A stretch of 52,219 nt of DNA from Cryobacterium sp. Lineage in GTDB: Bacteria; Actinomycetota; Actinomycetes; Actinomycetales; Microbacteriaceae. Positions 36,089 through 46,188 of the stretch are shown here, piece by piece. The stretch lies in the NCBI RefSeq assembly GCF_026786305.1, contig NZ_JAJAYI010000011.1:1-52219 (forward strand), given 5' to 3'. The notes under the pieces were generated by a model that saw only the letters and a program-made list of their open reading frames with translations, searched no databases and was not told the DNA's origin. Position 1 is the first letter of the stretch. The number at the start of each line of letters is the position of its first letter. The position numbers and the translations under genes are program-made.

Positions 36089-36279
36089 TTTTGCCGGCAC
36101 GGACCGGGCAGAGTAGAAGCACAGGCAAGCACCGACTGTCGAATGACGATCGTATCCACCCTCGCGCTCGTCGGCAGACCGAATGAGATCAGCTCTACCC
36201 CCTCCGCCTGAGATCGGGCGAACCGCTCCGTGCGGGTCACCCCCTGTCGGTACCATCAACTTTCGCAAGGAGCCAGACC

Positions 36280-37968
<1,689 letters not shown>

Positions 37969-38088
37969 ATGGTCTGCTAGTTCCGCGAGAGCGGGCACAC
38001 GGTTGTTTCCGCCCCGGCGTCATCACAGGGGCGATCCAACTGTTTGCCCGTTCTTTCGTGTCGGGTGTTCAGCGTCGGATGTTTAGTG

Positions 38089-39483
38089 TCAAACGGTCGT
38101 GTTTTTGACTCGTTCGTAGGCGGCCAGGGCGGCGCGGCGAGTCTCGCCCAGGTCCACGAGTCGCGCGGGGTAGGCATCCGTGCCGTACTCGGGTACGTTC
38201 TCGCGAATGTACTGCTCCTGGGGGTCGAACTTGGCAGCCTGCAGCTCGGGATTGAACACGCGAAAGTAGGGCGCAGCATCCGCCCCGCTGCCCGCGACCC
38301 ACTGCCAGCCGAAGGGGTTGCTGGCCGGGTCGGCGTCGACGAGCGTGTCCCAGAACCAACGTTCACCCTCACGCCAGTCGATCAGCAGGTTCTTGATCAG
38401 AAACGATGCGGCGACCATGCGCACCCGATTGTGCATGCTGCCGGTGCGCCACAGCTCACGCATTCCAGCGTCGACGAGTGCGAAGCCGGTGCGCCCGTGT
38501 TGCCAGGCCTTGAGGGCCTGCGGGTCGAGCTCAGGCCAGGGGAACGCGTCGAAGGCCGGGCGCAGGTTCGCGGTGGCCAGATCGGGCGCGTGAAAGAGCA
38601 CGTGGTAGGCGAACTCACGCCAGCCGAGTTCGGTGAGAAAGCGGATGCCGCTGGCCGCGGCCGATCCGGACGCCCCGCGTTGCACCTTCTGAGTGGCGTG
38701 CCAGACCTGGTACGGACTGATCTCGCCCCAGCGCAGGTGCGGAGACAGCCGTGACGTGACATTCCGGGCCGGTTCGTCGCGCCGGGAGGCGTAGTCGGCC
38801 AATGACGTGGCGAGAAAACGGTCGAGCGCTGCCTGCGCAGCGATTTCGCCGGGGGTCCAGTTCTCACGCAGACCGGCGGCCCGGTCCGGCGCGGTCGGGG
38901 AGAGCGCCCAGGTGTCGAGCTCGTCAGAATTGACAACGCCGTCCCAGGGCGCGATGGCGGTGGGCGCGGGCACGGGTGGCCGGGGCGGGGCGGCCGCCAG
39001 GCAGGATCGCCAGAACGGTGTGAACACCGAGTACGGGCCGCCCTGCCCGGTTTGGATGGTCCACGGTTCAAACAGGAGCGACCCGGCGAAGCTGTGTGCG
39101 TCGATTCCGCGAGCCTGCATTGCGGACTTGATGCGCGTGTCGACGGCACGCTCAGCGGCGCCGTACCGGCGATTCCAGACGACGGCGGCGGCATCCGTCT
39201 CATGGACCAGCTCGTCGATGACCCGGTCGGCGGGGCCGCGTCGCAGTACCAGCCGAGACCCGAGCAACTCAAGCGAGGTGGCGAGCGACCGCAGGCTCTG
39301 GTCGAGCCACCACCGTGCCGCAGCTCCGAGGGGGCGGATACCGGCAGATTCCTCGTCGAGCACGTACACCGCGACGATCGGCCGGTTCAGCTCGAGCGCC
39401 GCGTGCAGGGCGGGATGGTCGCCGAGACGCAGGTCGTCACGAAACCAGACGACGGCGGGCTGGTGGCCGGGCGGGTTGCTCAT
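38089..39483 (-). CDS. phrB: Deoxyribodipyrimidine photolyase
   Basis: 464 aa light-driven enzyme that repairs cyclobutane pyrimidine dimers. The N-terminal antenna domain begins AVVWFRDDLRLGDHPAL. The C-terminal FAD domain has GWREFAYHVLFHAPDL, the RMVAASFLIKNLLIDWREGE helix and SNPFGWQWVAGSGADAAPYF with the flavin-interacting Asn. Class I CPD photolyase by these motifs; DASH cryptochromes differ here. Start at 39483 (MSNPPGHQPAV) is preferred to a 31-residue longer form. Confidence 0.93.
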   Translation of the reverse strand: MSNPPGHQPAVVWFRDDLRLGDHPALHAALELNRPIVAVYVLDEESAGIRPLGAAARWWLDQSLRSLATSLELLGSRLVLRRGPADRVIDELVHETDAAAVVWNRRYGAAERAVDTRIKSAMQARGIDAHSFAGSLLFEPWTIQTGQGGPYSVFTPFWRSCLAAAPPRPPVPAPTAIAPWDGVVNSDELDTWALSPTAPDRAAGLRENWTPGEIAAQAALDRFLATSLADYASRRDEPARNVTSRLSPHLRWGEISPYQVWHATQKVQRGASGSAAASGIRFLTELGWREFAYHVLFHAPDLATANLRPAFDAFPWPELDPQALKAWQHGRTGFALVDAGMRELWRTGSMHNRVRMVAASFLIKNLLIDWREGERWFWDTLVDADPASNPFGWQWVAGSGADAAPYFRVFNPELQAAKFDPQEQYIRENVPEYGTDAYPARLVDLGETRRAALAAYERVKNTTV

Positions 39484-39923
39484 CGTGGTGCATCCGCTTT
39501 GAGGTGTGGTGATCTGGCGCTCATACGATTTCCCCTCGTTTCGGTCCAGTCTGGTGCACGCATTCAAATAGACCAATTCTGAAGTAGAAAGGTCGGTCTA
39601 GTTGTCAGGGTGATTTTGTTTGCGAATGTCAGAACAGGCTACTTGCTCTATTCATACCCGGTGTATCTGCGGATTCCGTCGCAAAACATGCACATGAGTG
39701 TCAAGTCTGGCAATTCGGCCGAAATGCAGCCGTGCCCTTTTCTGGGGGGCTTGCTGGGACAGACAAATCTGTCTGTACCAGCCGGCATTCGTAATGCGGA
39801 TGGAGATGCAGCCCCTGCGAAGTTCTTATTTCAGAGCGCAGCCCGACCCACACAGATCTGCCAGCCGAAATACGGCCTGCGATGGACGACATCCAAAGAC
39901 CGCTGTCTCGATAGGGACTTTTC
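39484..39923. other. 440-base gap, AT-richer than its surroundings
   Basis: Between photolyase and the decayed export locus. Holds a short hairpin-forming dyad ACAGAC-AAAT-CTGTCTGT at about 39759-39776. A 105-codon open frame at 39610-39927 has no recognisable features. A GGGACTTTTC purine/pyrimidine stretch precedes the ATG at 39924. No gene is supported. Confidence 0.5.
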
Positions 39924-40139
39924 ATGAACAAGCTCATTGTTGGTGCAATCGCTGGTACTGCAGGCCTCACGCTTCTTCCGGGCGACGCCGGAACATTTGC
40001 GCTGTGGAATTCGGCCGCTGCCGTGACCGGCGGCCTGGGTATCTTCGTACCCCAAGGCACCGCTGGTGAATCGCTCGGTCTGCAAACCTGCAACTCGACG
40101 GCAGCGCTGCAACAATTCACACTGACGGCGCTTCACTGA
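39924..40139 (+). pseudogene. Remnant of an alternate-signal-peptide (SipW-dependent) exported protein
   Basis: Reads MNKLIVGAIAGTAGLTLLPGD then AGTFALWNSAAAVTGG, the unusual signal region of proteins processed by SipW-type peptidases (normally LLLGGAGTFALWNSS). Pro and Asp now interrupt the hydrophobic core. After about 40 residues similarity is lost and the frame stops at 40137-40139. A hydrophobic stretch in another frame at about 40318-40380 (AGLALLWAGLLVGGGLWLVS) may be the original membrane anchor. Confidence 0.65.
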
Positions 40140-40365
40140 CGGCGCTTTCCTGACCGTGATTGGCTGGAAAACGGCCACGCGCCAGGGGGCGCCCGCCTTC
40201 GTCGTGGGTGCGGTGCTCGTAGTGTCCTTGGGCGGCCCCGGCCGGGGCCGCCCCGCAGGAAGTCCTCGTTTTCAGCACCCGAGACGACGCGATCGTCTCT
40301 GCCGCACACCAGCGCCGAGAACGCCGGCCTGGCTCTGCTGTGGGCGGGGCTGCTGGTTGGCGGTG

Positions 40366-40397
40366 GACTGTGGCTCGTGTCGACTGTGGCTCGTGTC
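40366..40397 (+). repeat. 16-bp tandem duplication
   Basis: GACTGTGGCTCGTGTC occurs twice in direct succession (40366-40381 and 40382-40397), inside the decayed export locus. Confidence 0.95.
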
Positions 40398-40479
40398 GAC
40401 CCGGCGCTCTCGCCTGCACCGACGGTCATGACGGCGTCGCTTGGCGCTGACCCGGCCACGCCGGAGGTGCCGACGGTCA

Positions 40480-41030
40480 AAAAAGTGTCTGTTGCACTAC
40501 ATCGGACTCGCGGTGAGCGCTGCCATCCTCCCGCTGGTTCTCCCGCTGGTTCTCGCGCTGGCCGCCATCGTGATTGGCGTCCCCAAGGTCACCGGAGCCA
40601 TTCCACTGACCGTGTTGACAAGATCGATGAAGCCGCGCCGACCGCCGGGAACACTGAGTGTGGTGGGGCCGGTGAACCCCGATGTTCTCGTGATCGGAGA
40701 CGTCGCCACCGGCCAAACACCCGGGCCAGCCCGGAGTGATCACTCACCGCATCGTCGCTGTCTTGTCGAACCTGATGGCACTCGGTCGTTTCAATTCCGA
40801 GGGGACAACAACACCAGGCCCGACGCCGATCTGGTTCTGCCCGCACAGATTCAGGGCAAGCCCGAGTCCTTGGTGACCTACCTCGGCTATCTCAACAACT
40901 TCGTGAACGGAGCGAACAAGGTCTGGATCATTCCGATCGCGCCGACTGCGTTGTTCGCTTACGCCACTTGCCTGTTCGTGAGCGGGCTCGCTGTTGCGGT
41001 TCGGAAGCGCAGGTTAGGCCGGGCACCGTG
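40480..41030 (+). pseudogene. Decayed SipW-like signal peptidase I
   Basis: Reads HYIGLAVSAAILPLVLPLVL then ALAAIVIGVPKVTGAIPLTV, LTRSMKPRRPPGTL (the Ser-Met active site region), PVNPDVLVIGDVAT, then switches frame to GVITHRIVAVL (the His motif at about 40734-40766) and back to DGTRSFQFRGDNN, LPAQIQGK, and YLGYLNNFVNGANKVWIIPI with the C-terminal membrane segment. Two frameshifts, a 12-bp duplication at 40528-40551 inside the first membrane segment, and substitutions near the active site indicate a dead gene. The Ser/His plan matches ER-type SipW enzymes that process TasA-like substrates such as the one encoded upstream. Confidence 0.75.
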
Positions 41031-41059
41031 GCACCGGGCCGGTCGCTGGGTCCACGGGG

Positions 41060-42034
41060 CTAGCCAGCGACGCCCAGCACGATCTTGCCTCGGGTGTGGC
41101 CTTCTTCGAGCAGACGATGGGCGGCGGCGCCCTCGTCGAGTTCGAAGATCTGGTCGACGTGCACGCGGACCGCGCCCGAATTGACAAGTGTCGTGATCTG
41201 GTCGAGGGCACGCGCATCAGGCGCAACCTTGAAACCGGTCGCCCGGATGCCCGCGGCCGCGGCTTCCTCCTGCAGGGTCGGCCAGCTTCCGGTCGGCACG
41301 TTGACGAGCAGCCCGCCCGGGCACAGCACTCGGAGCGACCGGCTGCCGGTGTTGTCGTGCACGTTCCCGATCAGGTCCATCACGGAGTCGAGGCCCGACA
41401 GGACGTCTTCGAAGCGCTGCGTGGTGTAGTCGATGACCTCGTCGGCGCCCAGTTCGCGCAGAAAATCAAGGTTTGCCGGCGATCCCGTTGCGGTGACGTG
41501 CGCCCCGCGTGCGTGGGCGAACTGTACCGCGAGATGACCGACGCCGCCGCTGCCGGCGTGGATGAGCATCCGGTGGCCCGGTGTGACCTGGGCCAGGTCG
41601 ACCATTCCCCACGCGGTGAGTGCGGCAACCGGCAGGGCGGCCGCTTCGTAGTGGCTGAGCTTGTTCGGTTTGCGCGCGACGCTCAGGCTCGACACTGTCA
41701 CGTACTGCGCGTAGCTGCCGCCGGTGCGGGGAACGCGGGCCATGCCGTAGACATCGTCGCCCGGCTGCAGGGGGAAGGCCTCGTAGGGTGCGCGCACGAC
41801 CACACCGCTGAAATCATTGCCCAGAATGGCCGGGTAGCTCTCGATGGCGGCCGAGACGCCCCTGCCCGCGCGCGTCTTGGCGTCGATCGGGTTGATGCCT
41901 GCAGCGACGACCCGCACAATAAGTTCGTCGAACAGCTGCAGGGGCAACGGAACCTGCTCAATGTGCAGCTCATCGGGTGCCCCGGTGCGGTTGATGACGA
42001 GGGCGCGCATGGTGCTCGGCAGTTCGAGAGTCAT
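41060..42034 (-). CDS. NADP-dependent quinone oxidoreductase-like alcohol dehydrogenase
   Basis: 324 aa medium-chain dehydrogenase/reductase of the zinc-independent quinone oxidoreductase type. GroES-like domain from residue 9 (MRALVINRTGAPDELHIEQV, GNDFSGVV) and a Rossmann domain with IHAGSGGVGHLAVQFAHARG. Probably reduces quinones or enones with NADPH. MRAL at residue 9 is an alternative start. It stands alone; downstream it faces the decayed signal peptidase. Confidence 0.85.
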   Translation of the reverse strand: MTLELPSTMRALVINRTGAPDELHIEQVPLPLQLFDELIVRVVAAGINPIDAKTRAGRGVSAAIESYPAILGNDFSGVVVRAPYEAFPLQPGDDVYGMARVPRTGGSYAQYVTVSSLSVARKPNKLSHYEAAALPVAALTAWGMVDLAQVTPGHRMLIHAGSGGVGHLAVQFAHARGAHVTATGSPANLDFLRELGADEVIDYTTQRFEDVLSGLDSVMDLIGNVHDNTGSRSLRVLCPGGLLVNVPTGSWPTLQEEAAAAGIRATGFKVAPDARALDQITTLVNSGAVRVHVDQIFELDEGAAAHRLLEEGHTRGKIVLGVAG

Positions 42035-42078
42035 GACCCCATTCTGTCGCGTCCCTGATCCCAGCCAGACGCTGATTC

Positions 42079-42118
42079 GTGGCGTCTCGTGGCGTCTCGT
42101 GGCGTCTCGTGGCGTCGC
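42079..42118 (+). repeat. Four tandem copies of a 10-bp unit
   Basis: GTGGCGTCTC three times (42079-42108), then GTGGCGTCGC. It lies just upstream of the oxidoreductase gene (on its 5' side) and, with the hexanucleotide repeat, fills most of the 292-base gap. Confidence 0.95.
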
Positions 42119-42248
42119 GCGGTGTTTCTCGGTGTTTCCTGATGGCGAATTCAGCAAATTTGGCTGCAGCCTCGTGACGGCGGGGCGGATTTGAGCGACC
42201 GGTGCCCCTCTGCGCCCGGGAATCTCCGGAATTAGCCACGAGACTATC

Positions 42249-42308
42249 GCCGAAGCCGAAGCCGAAGCCGAAGCCGAAGCCGAAGCCGAAGCCGAAGCCG
42301 AAGCCGAA
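42249..42308 (+). repeat. Ten tandem copies of hexanucleotide GCCGAA
   Basis: Exactly 60 bases of (GCCGAA), 18 bases downstream of the stop of the YqaJ-type gene. A perfect short array, the kind that changes length by slipped-strand replication. Being in a gap, a change of length would not shift a gene here. Confidence 0.97.
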
Positions 42309-42326
42309 GGAGCGGGTAGCGGATAC

Positions 42327-42986
42327 CTAACGCTGGTTTTTGCGATTGAGCAGGTCGATCAGATCGTTTGCGAAACCGATCAGGATGGCGATCTGATCTT
42401 CGTCGCGCTCGATCCACCGAAACTGGGGAACCGGGTCGACCGGCACGAAATCGAGGTGCTGCTCCCAGACCAACAGGGTCCGGTCGGCGCCGAGCACGTA
42501 CTGCTGCCACCAGACCTGTCGCAGGTAGTTGCGTGGGATGCTGCGCCACGCCTTGCTTGTGGTCTTGATCTCGGCCAGATGCAGCTCGCCATTGGCGGCG
42601 ACGCCCACACCGTCGGGTGTCGCTAAGTGCCGGTCGTGCGTTGCCGAACGGTACAGGTTGGTGCTCGGCTCGATGCCATAGTTTTGAAGAACCCAGGCCG
42701 CGATGACCGGTTCTCGCGCGCGTCCGTGGTCGGTGAAACTGTTGCCGGTGAAGCTCGTGCCGTGCATCTTGTCGTGCGCGGCGTTGGCGACCGATTTGGC
42801 GGTCGCGAGCTTGGCGACATCCGTTGCAGTGATGCCCTGTTTGCGGGCCCGATGCCACGCCACCTGATCGGTCGAATCGGCGACGACGCGCAGCGTATGC
42901 GGTGCCTGTGCCGGCGGGAGAACGGATGCCGCGGGGTACGCCGAGTGCTGGTCCAAGTCGAAGAGGGACAGCGTGGAATTCGGCAT
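42327..42986 (-). CDS. YqaJ-family phage-type recombination nuclease
   Basis: 219 aa. Core of the YqaJ/lambda-exonuclease fold: QVAWHRARKQGITATDVAKLA (GxSxs-like opening), the conserved Glu in GRAREPVIAAWV, and the catalytic D...ExK: TPDGVGVAANGELHLAEIKTT, where D and the EIK motif ligate Mg2+. Then YLRQVWWQQYVLGADRTLLVW. Such nucleases normally act with a single-strand annealing protein in phages; no partner is present here, so it may be a domesticated house-keeping protein. Start at 42986 (MPNSTLSLFDLDQ); a longer upstream reading has atypical composition. Confidence 0.82.
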   Translation of the reverse strand: MPNSTLSLFDLDQHSAYPAASVLPPAQAPHTLRVVADSTDQVAWHRARKQGITATDVAKLATAKSVANAAHDKMHGTSFTGNSFTDHGRAREPVIAAWVLQNYGIEPSTNLYRSATHDRHLATPDGVGVAANGELHLAEIKTTSKAWRSIPRNYLRQVWWQQYVLGADRTLLVWEQHLDFVPVDPVPQFRWIERDEDQIAILIGFANDLIDLLNRKNQR

Positions 42987-43105
42987 CTCTCTATTGTGTG
43001 CCCGCGCGACCGGTCGGCGGGCCACCGCCACGCGTGCTGCAGGCGTGCGCGGCCCAATGACGCTGGGAATCGTTATCGCGAAGAGACCTGGGTTCGCCAG
43101 CCTGA

Positions 43106-43366
43106 GAGAACGGCCATCCATGGGGAAAGTCATGTCGCGTCTCGCACACTCCGCTCGCGCAGCTCGTCGCCGACGTCGACTGCCAGGCACCCAACCTCCA
43201 CTACGGGAACGCCGCTCAGCTCGGCGCTCCGCTTCGAACGGATGTGACCACCACGCACCCCGACACCCCGATCACGGTCGAACTCGACGGCTGCCAGCCA
43301 GTGTTCCTGCCCGGCAGTCACGCGCTCGTGCCGGCGCCGGCGCTCCTGGCCGCGCTGGTCGCCTGA
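43106..43366 (+). pseudogene. Open frame without a start codon, possible gene fragment
   Basis: A frame bounded by stops at 43103 and 43364 reads TPLAQLVADVDCQAPNLHYG and DVTTTHPDTPITVELDGCQP, ending VPAPALLAALVA. Composition and codon use are coding-like, but there is no ATG, GTG or TTG in frame. It may be the tail of a lost gene. The family is not recognised. It occupies most of the 452-base gap between the YqaJ-type gene and the two-component genes; the rest shows nothing else except the regulatory repeat below. Confidence 0.35.
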
Positions 43367-43397
43367 CGCTGGCCGGCCACAGCAGCCCGAGGGCATT

Positions 43398-43415
43398 CTC
43401 ATAGCGCGTTCATAG
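43398..43415 (+). promoter_or_regulatory. Direct repeat CTCATAG-N4-TTCATAG before the response-regulator gene
   Basis: CTCATAG (43398-43404) and TTCATAG (43409-43415) are 11 bases apart start to start, the spacing used by OmpR-family regulators binding as tandem dimers. It ends 23 bases before the ATG, fitting autoregulation. Confidence 0.5.
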
Positions 43416-43438
43416 ACAACTACCGGATACTCACCAGA

Positions 43439-44185
43439 ATGAGCACACGTGCGAGCACCCAAACCGGCCACGGCCCGCGACTGACCAAAGCCGATGGCAG
43501 CGCAATCCGGGTGTTGGTCGTCGACGACGAACCCACCCTCACCGATCTGCTCTCCATGGCCCTGCGCTACGAAGGCTGGGAGGTGCGCACCGCCGGCGAG
43601 GGCCGTCAGGCGCTCACCATCGCCCGCGAATTCCGGCCCGACGCCATCGTGCTCGATATTATGTTGCCCGACATCAACGGCCTCCAGGTGCTGCAGCGGG
43701 TGCGCGCCGACGGCTACGAGACTCCCGTGCTCTTTCTCACCGCCAAGGACTCGCTCGAAGACCGCATCGCGGGGCTCACCGCCGGCGGCGACGACTACGT
43801 CACCAAACCGTTCAGCCTCGAAGAGGTCGTCGCCCGGCTGCGCGGCCTCATTCGCCGCTCCACCCTCGCCGTGGCCGACTCGACCGACCCGCGCATCACC
43901 GTCGGCGATCTCACCCTCGACGAAGACAGCTACGAGGTCTTTCGCGACGGCGCAGCCATCGAACTGACCGCGACCGAGTTCGAACTGCTGCGCTTTCTCA
44001 TGCGCAACCCGCGCCGGGTGCTCAGCAAGGCCCAGATTCTCGACCGGGTCTGGAGCTACGACTTCGGCGGCAAGTCAAGTGTCGTCGAGATCTACATCTC
44101 GTACCTGCGCAAGAAGATCGATGCCGGCCGGGAGCCGATGATCCACACGGTGCGCGGCGCCGGGTACATGCTGAAAACTGCCTGA
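43439..44185 (+). CDS. OmpR-family response regulator
   Basis: 248 aa. Receiver with VDDEPT (D29, D30), phospho-acceptor D73 in IVLDIMLPDING, Thr in LFLTAKD and the Lys in YVTKPFS. Winged-helix DNA-binding domain at about 150-246 (LTATEFELLRFLMRNPRRVLS, SVVEIYISYLRKKI). Resembles TcrX/TrcR-type regulators of actinobacteria. Its stop overlaps the kinase ATG by one base. Confidence 0.92.
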   Translation: MSTRASTQTGHGPRLTKADGSAIRVLVVDDEPTLTDLLSMALRYEGWEVRTAGEGRQALTIAREFRPDAIVLDIMLPDINGLQVLQRVRADGYETPVLFLTAKDSLEDRIAGLTAGGDDYVTKPFSLEEVVARLRGLIRRSTLAVADSTDPRITVGDLTLDEDSYEVFRDGAAIELTATEFELLRFLMRNPRRVLSKAQILDRVWSYDFGGKSSVVEIYISYLRKKIDAGREPMIHTVRGAGYMLKTA

Positions 44186-45717
44186 TGGCAGGACGTTCAC
44201 CGCATCGGATGCGGCGCCGCCGCGGCCGTCCGCGCTCGCCGTGGACCCTGCAGCGGCGTCTCGTGCTCACCGTCGTCGGGCTGCTCGCCCTCGTGAGCGT
44301 CACGATCGGCGTGGTGAGCGTGGTCATTTTGAGCGCCTCCCTGGTTGACCGCCTCGACGAGCAACTCGCCTCGGCCGTCGACCGATCCGGTGCCGTGCTG
44401 GGCGGCGGCGGCGGCGACAACGATGGCGACCGCCCCGGCGACAGCCCCGGCAGTACCTACTTTGGTGCTGCGACGGCCGACAGCATCCTCAGCGGCCCCG
44501 CCCAGCCGCCGGGGCTGCTCGCCCTCGTCTATGACGGGTCAAGCATCACGACCGGCTACACCGACGACCAGAGCGGGGCGATCGAAGAACTCTCGGCCCA
44601 GCAGATGCAGCAGCTCGCCGATCACGTCAACCAGTCGGCTGCGGTCACGGTGGACCTTGGCGGTGAGCTCGGCGAGTACCGGGTGCAGGCCGAAACCTCC
44701 CGCACCGGTACCCTCTACCTGGTCGGGCTGCCACTGTCGGGCGTCGCGGCCACAGCCGCCCAGCTCGCCCTGATCATCACCTTCGTCTCGCTCGCCGGGC
44801 TTATCGTGGTCGCCATCATCGCGGCCTGGGTGGTGCGGCTCGCCCTGCGCCCGCTGCAACGCGTGACCGCGACCGCCACCCGCGTCGCGCAACTGCCACT
44901 CGACCGCGGCGAGGTCTCGCTCGACGATCGGGTTCCGGCCGACGATACCGATCCGCGCACCGAGGTGGGCCGGGTCGGCGCCGCGCTGAACCGCATGCTC
45001 GACCACGTCGACCTCGCCCTGGAGTCCCGGCAAGCCAGCGAGCGCAAGGTGCGCCAGTTCGTCGCCGACGCGAGCCACGAATTGCGCACCCCGCTCGCCT
45101 CCATTCGTGGCTATTCCGAACTCACCCGGCGCAGCGGCCAAGGGCTGCCGCCCGACGCGATGCACGCCCTCGGCCGCATCGAATCCGAGTCGGTGCGCAT
45201 GACCGGCCTGGTTGAAGACCTGCTGCTGCTCGCCCGCCTCGACGAGGGCCGCGAACTCGAAATGGAACCCGTCGACCTCACCATGTTGCTCGTCGACGCC
45301 GTCAGCGACGCTCATGCGGCCGGACGTGATCATGTCTGGAACCTCGAACTGCCCGACGAACCGATCGAGGCAATCGGCGACGAACCGCGCCTTCGCCAGG
45401 TCCTTACGAACCTGCTCGCCAACGCGCGGGTGCACACGGATGCCGGCAGCACCGTGGTCGTTCACCTTTCCGCCGTCGGCGACCGGGCCGTCGTGACGGT
45501 CACCGACAACGGTCCGGGCATTCCCGCAGACCTCCGGAGCACCCTGTTCGAACGGTTCGCGCGGGGCGACAGCTCGCGTTTTCGCGGAACCGGCAGCACG
45601 GGCCTCGGCCTCGCGATCGTGGCCGCGGTCGTCGCCGCGCACCACGGCGAGGTCACGGTCGACAGTGAACCCGGTCGCACGCACTTTCGCGTGGCGCTGC
45701 CGCTCGCCGCGCCGTAG
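44185..45717 (+). CDS. Membrane sensor histidine kinase
   Basis: 510 aa. First membrane segment near residues 30-54, an extracytoplasmic sensor of about 130 residues, second segment at about 190-215, a HAMP linker, HisKA with H298 in DASHELRTPLASI, and HATPase with NLLANA (N box), DNGPGIP and GLGLAIV. Partner of the preceding regulator. The highly basic N-terminus (RMRRRRGRPR) anchors it inside. Stimulus unknown; no target genes are evident next to it. Confidence 0.92.
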   Translation: MAGRSPHRMRRRRGRPRSPWTLQRRLVLTVVGLLALVSVTIGVVSVVILSASLVDRLDEQLASAVDRSGAVLGGGGGDNDGDRPGDSPGSTYFGAATADSILSGPAQPPGLLALVYDGSSITTGYTDDQSGAIEELSAQQMQQLADHVNQSAAVTVDLGGELGEYRVQAETSRTGTLYLVGLPLSGVAATAAQLALIITFVSLAGLIVVAIIAAWVVRLALRPLQRVTATATRVAQLPLDRGEVSLDDRVPADDTDPRTEVGRVGAALNRMLDHVDLALESRQASERKVRQFVADASHELRTPLASIRGYSELTRRSGQGLPPDAMHALGRIESESVRMTGLVEDLLLLARLDEGRELEMEPVDLTMLLVDAVSDAHAAGRDHVWNLELPDEPIEAIGDEPRLRQVLTNLLANARVHTDAGSTVVVHLSAVGDRAVVTVTDNGPGIPADLRSTLFERFARGDSSRFRGTGSTGLGLAIVAAVVAAHHGEVTVDSEPGRTHFRVALPLAAP

Positions 45718-45726
45718 ACGCACTGG

Positions 45727-46188
45727 CTAGTCGGGCTCGTTGAGTCGTTCCAGCAGGGTGGCGAACTGGTCGAGTTCGGCGGCCGTCCACCGGCCGAGCC
45801 GCCGGTGTACGAGGGCCGTGCGATTGCGGCGAACCTCGGCGAGCTTCTCTTGGGCGAGCGGCGTCAGGGCGAGAAACCGAGCGCGCCCGTCGCTCGGATC
45901 GACCCGGGTCTCCACGAGTCCGAGCGCGCAGAGCAGCTTGGCCTGGCGGCTGATCATGCTGCGATCCACCGCGAGGACATCGGCGACAACGCTCGCATGC
46001 GATTCGCCTCGTCGCGCCAGCACGCGGAGCAGCGCGAGTCCGAACGGCTCGAGCGTGGGGTCGATCCCGGCCGCGGTCGATCGGGTGCTGGCCCGAATTT
46101 TCGCCGCGAGCATGGCCATCTGGGCCTCGACGCGGGTGAGCTCGGGGCTGTCTTCATCCACCAGGGGCGGCGGGGCGGTCTCACTCAT
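45727..46188 (-). CDS. MarR-family transcriptional regulator
   Basis: 153 aa. Winged helix: LALLRVLARRGESHASVVAD, the recognition helix VDRSMISRQAKLLCALGLV, and the wing DPSDGRARFLALT. The gene overlaps the end of the DHA2 efflux gene by eight bases and is transcribed after it, so it is part of the operon it most likely represses through the dyad at 47960. Confidence 0.88.
   Translation of the reverse strand: MSETAPPPLVDEDSPELTRVEAQMAMLAAKIRASTRSTAAGIDPTLEPFGLALLRVLARRGESHASVVADVLAVDRSMISRQAKLLCALGLVETRVDPSDGRARFLALTPLAQEKLAEVRRNRTALVHRRLGRWTAAELDQFATLLERLNEPD

Noticed and set aside
39610..39927. 105-codon plus-strand frame before the SipW-locus remnant
   Set aside because: No ribosome-binding site, no family, and atypical composition; it ends by chance over the next ATG.
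42249..42308. GCCGAA array considered as coding for an Arg-Leu or Ala-Glu repeat protein
   Set aside because: The frames through it have no start signal, and the array lies outside the end of the YqaJ-type gene.
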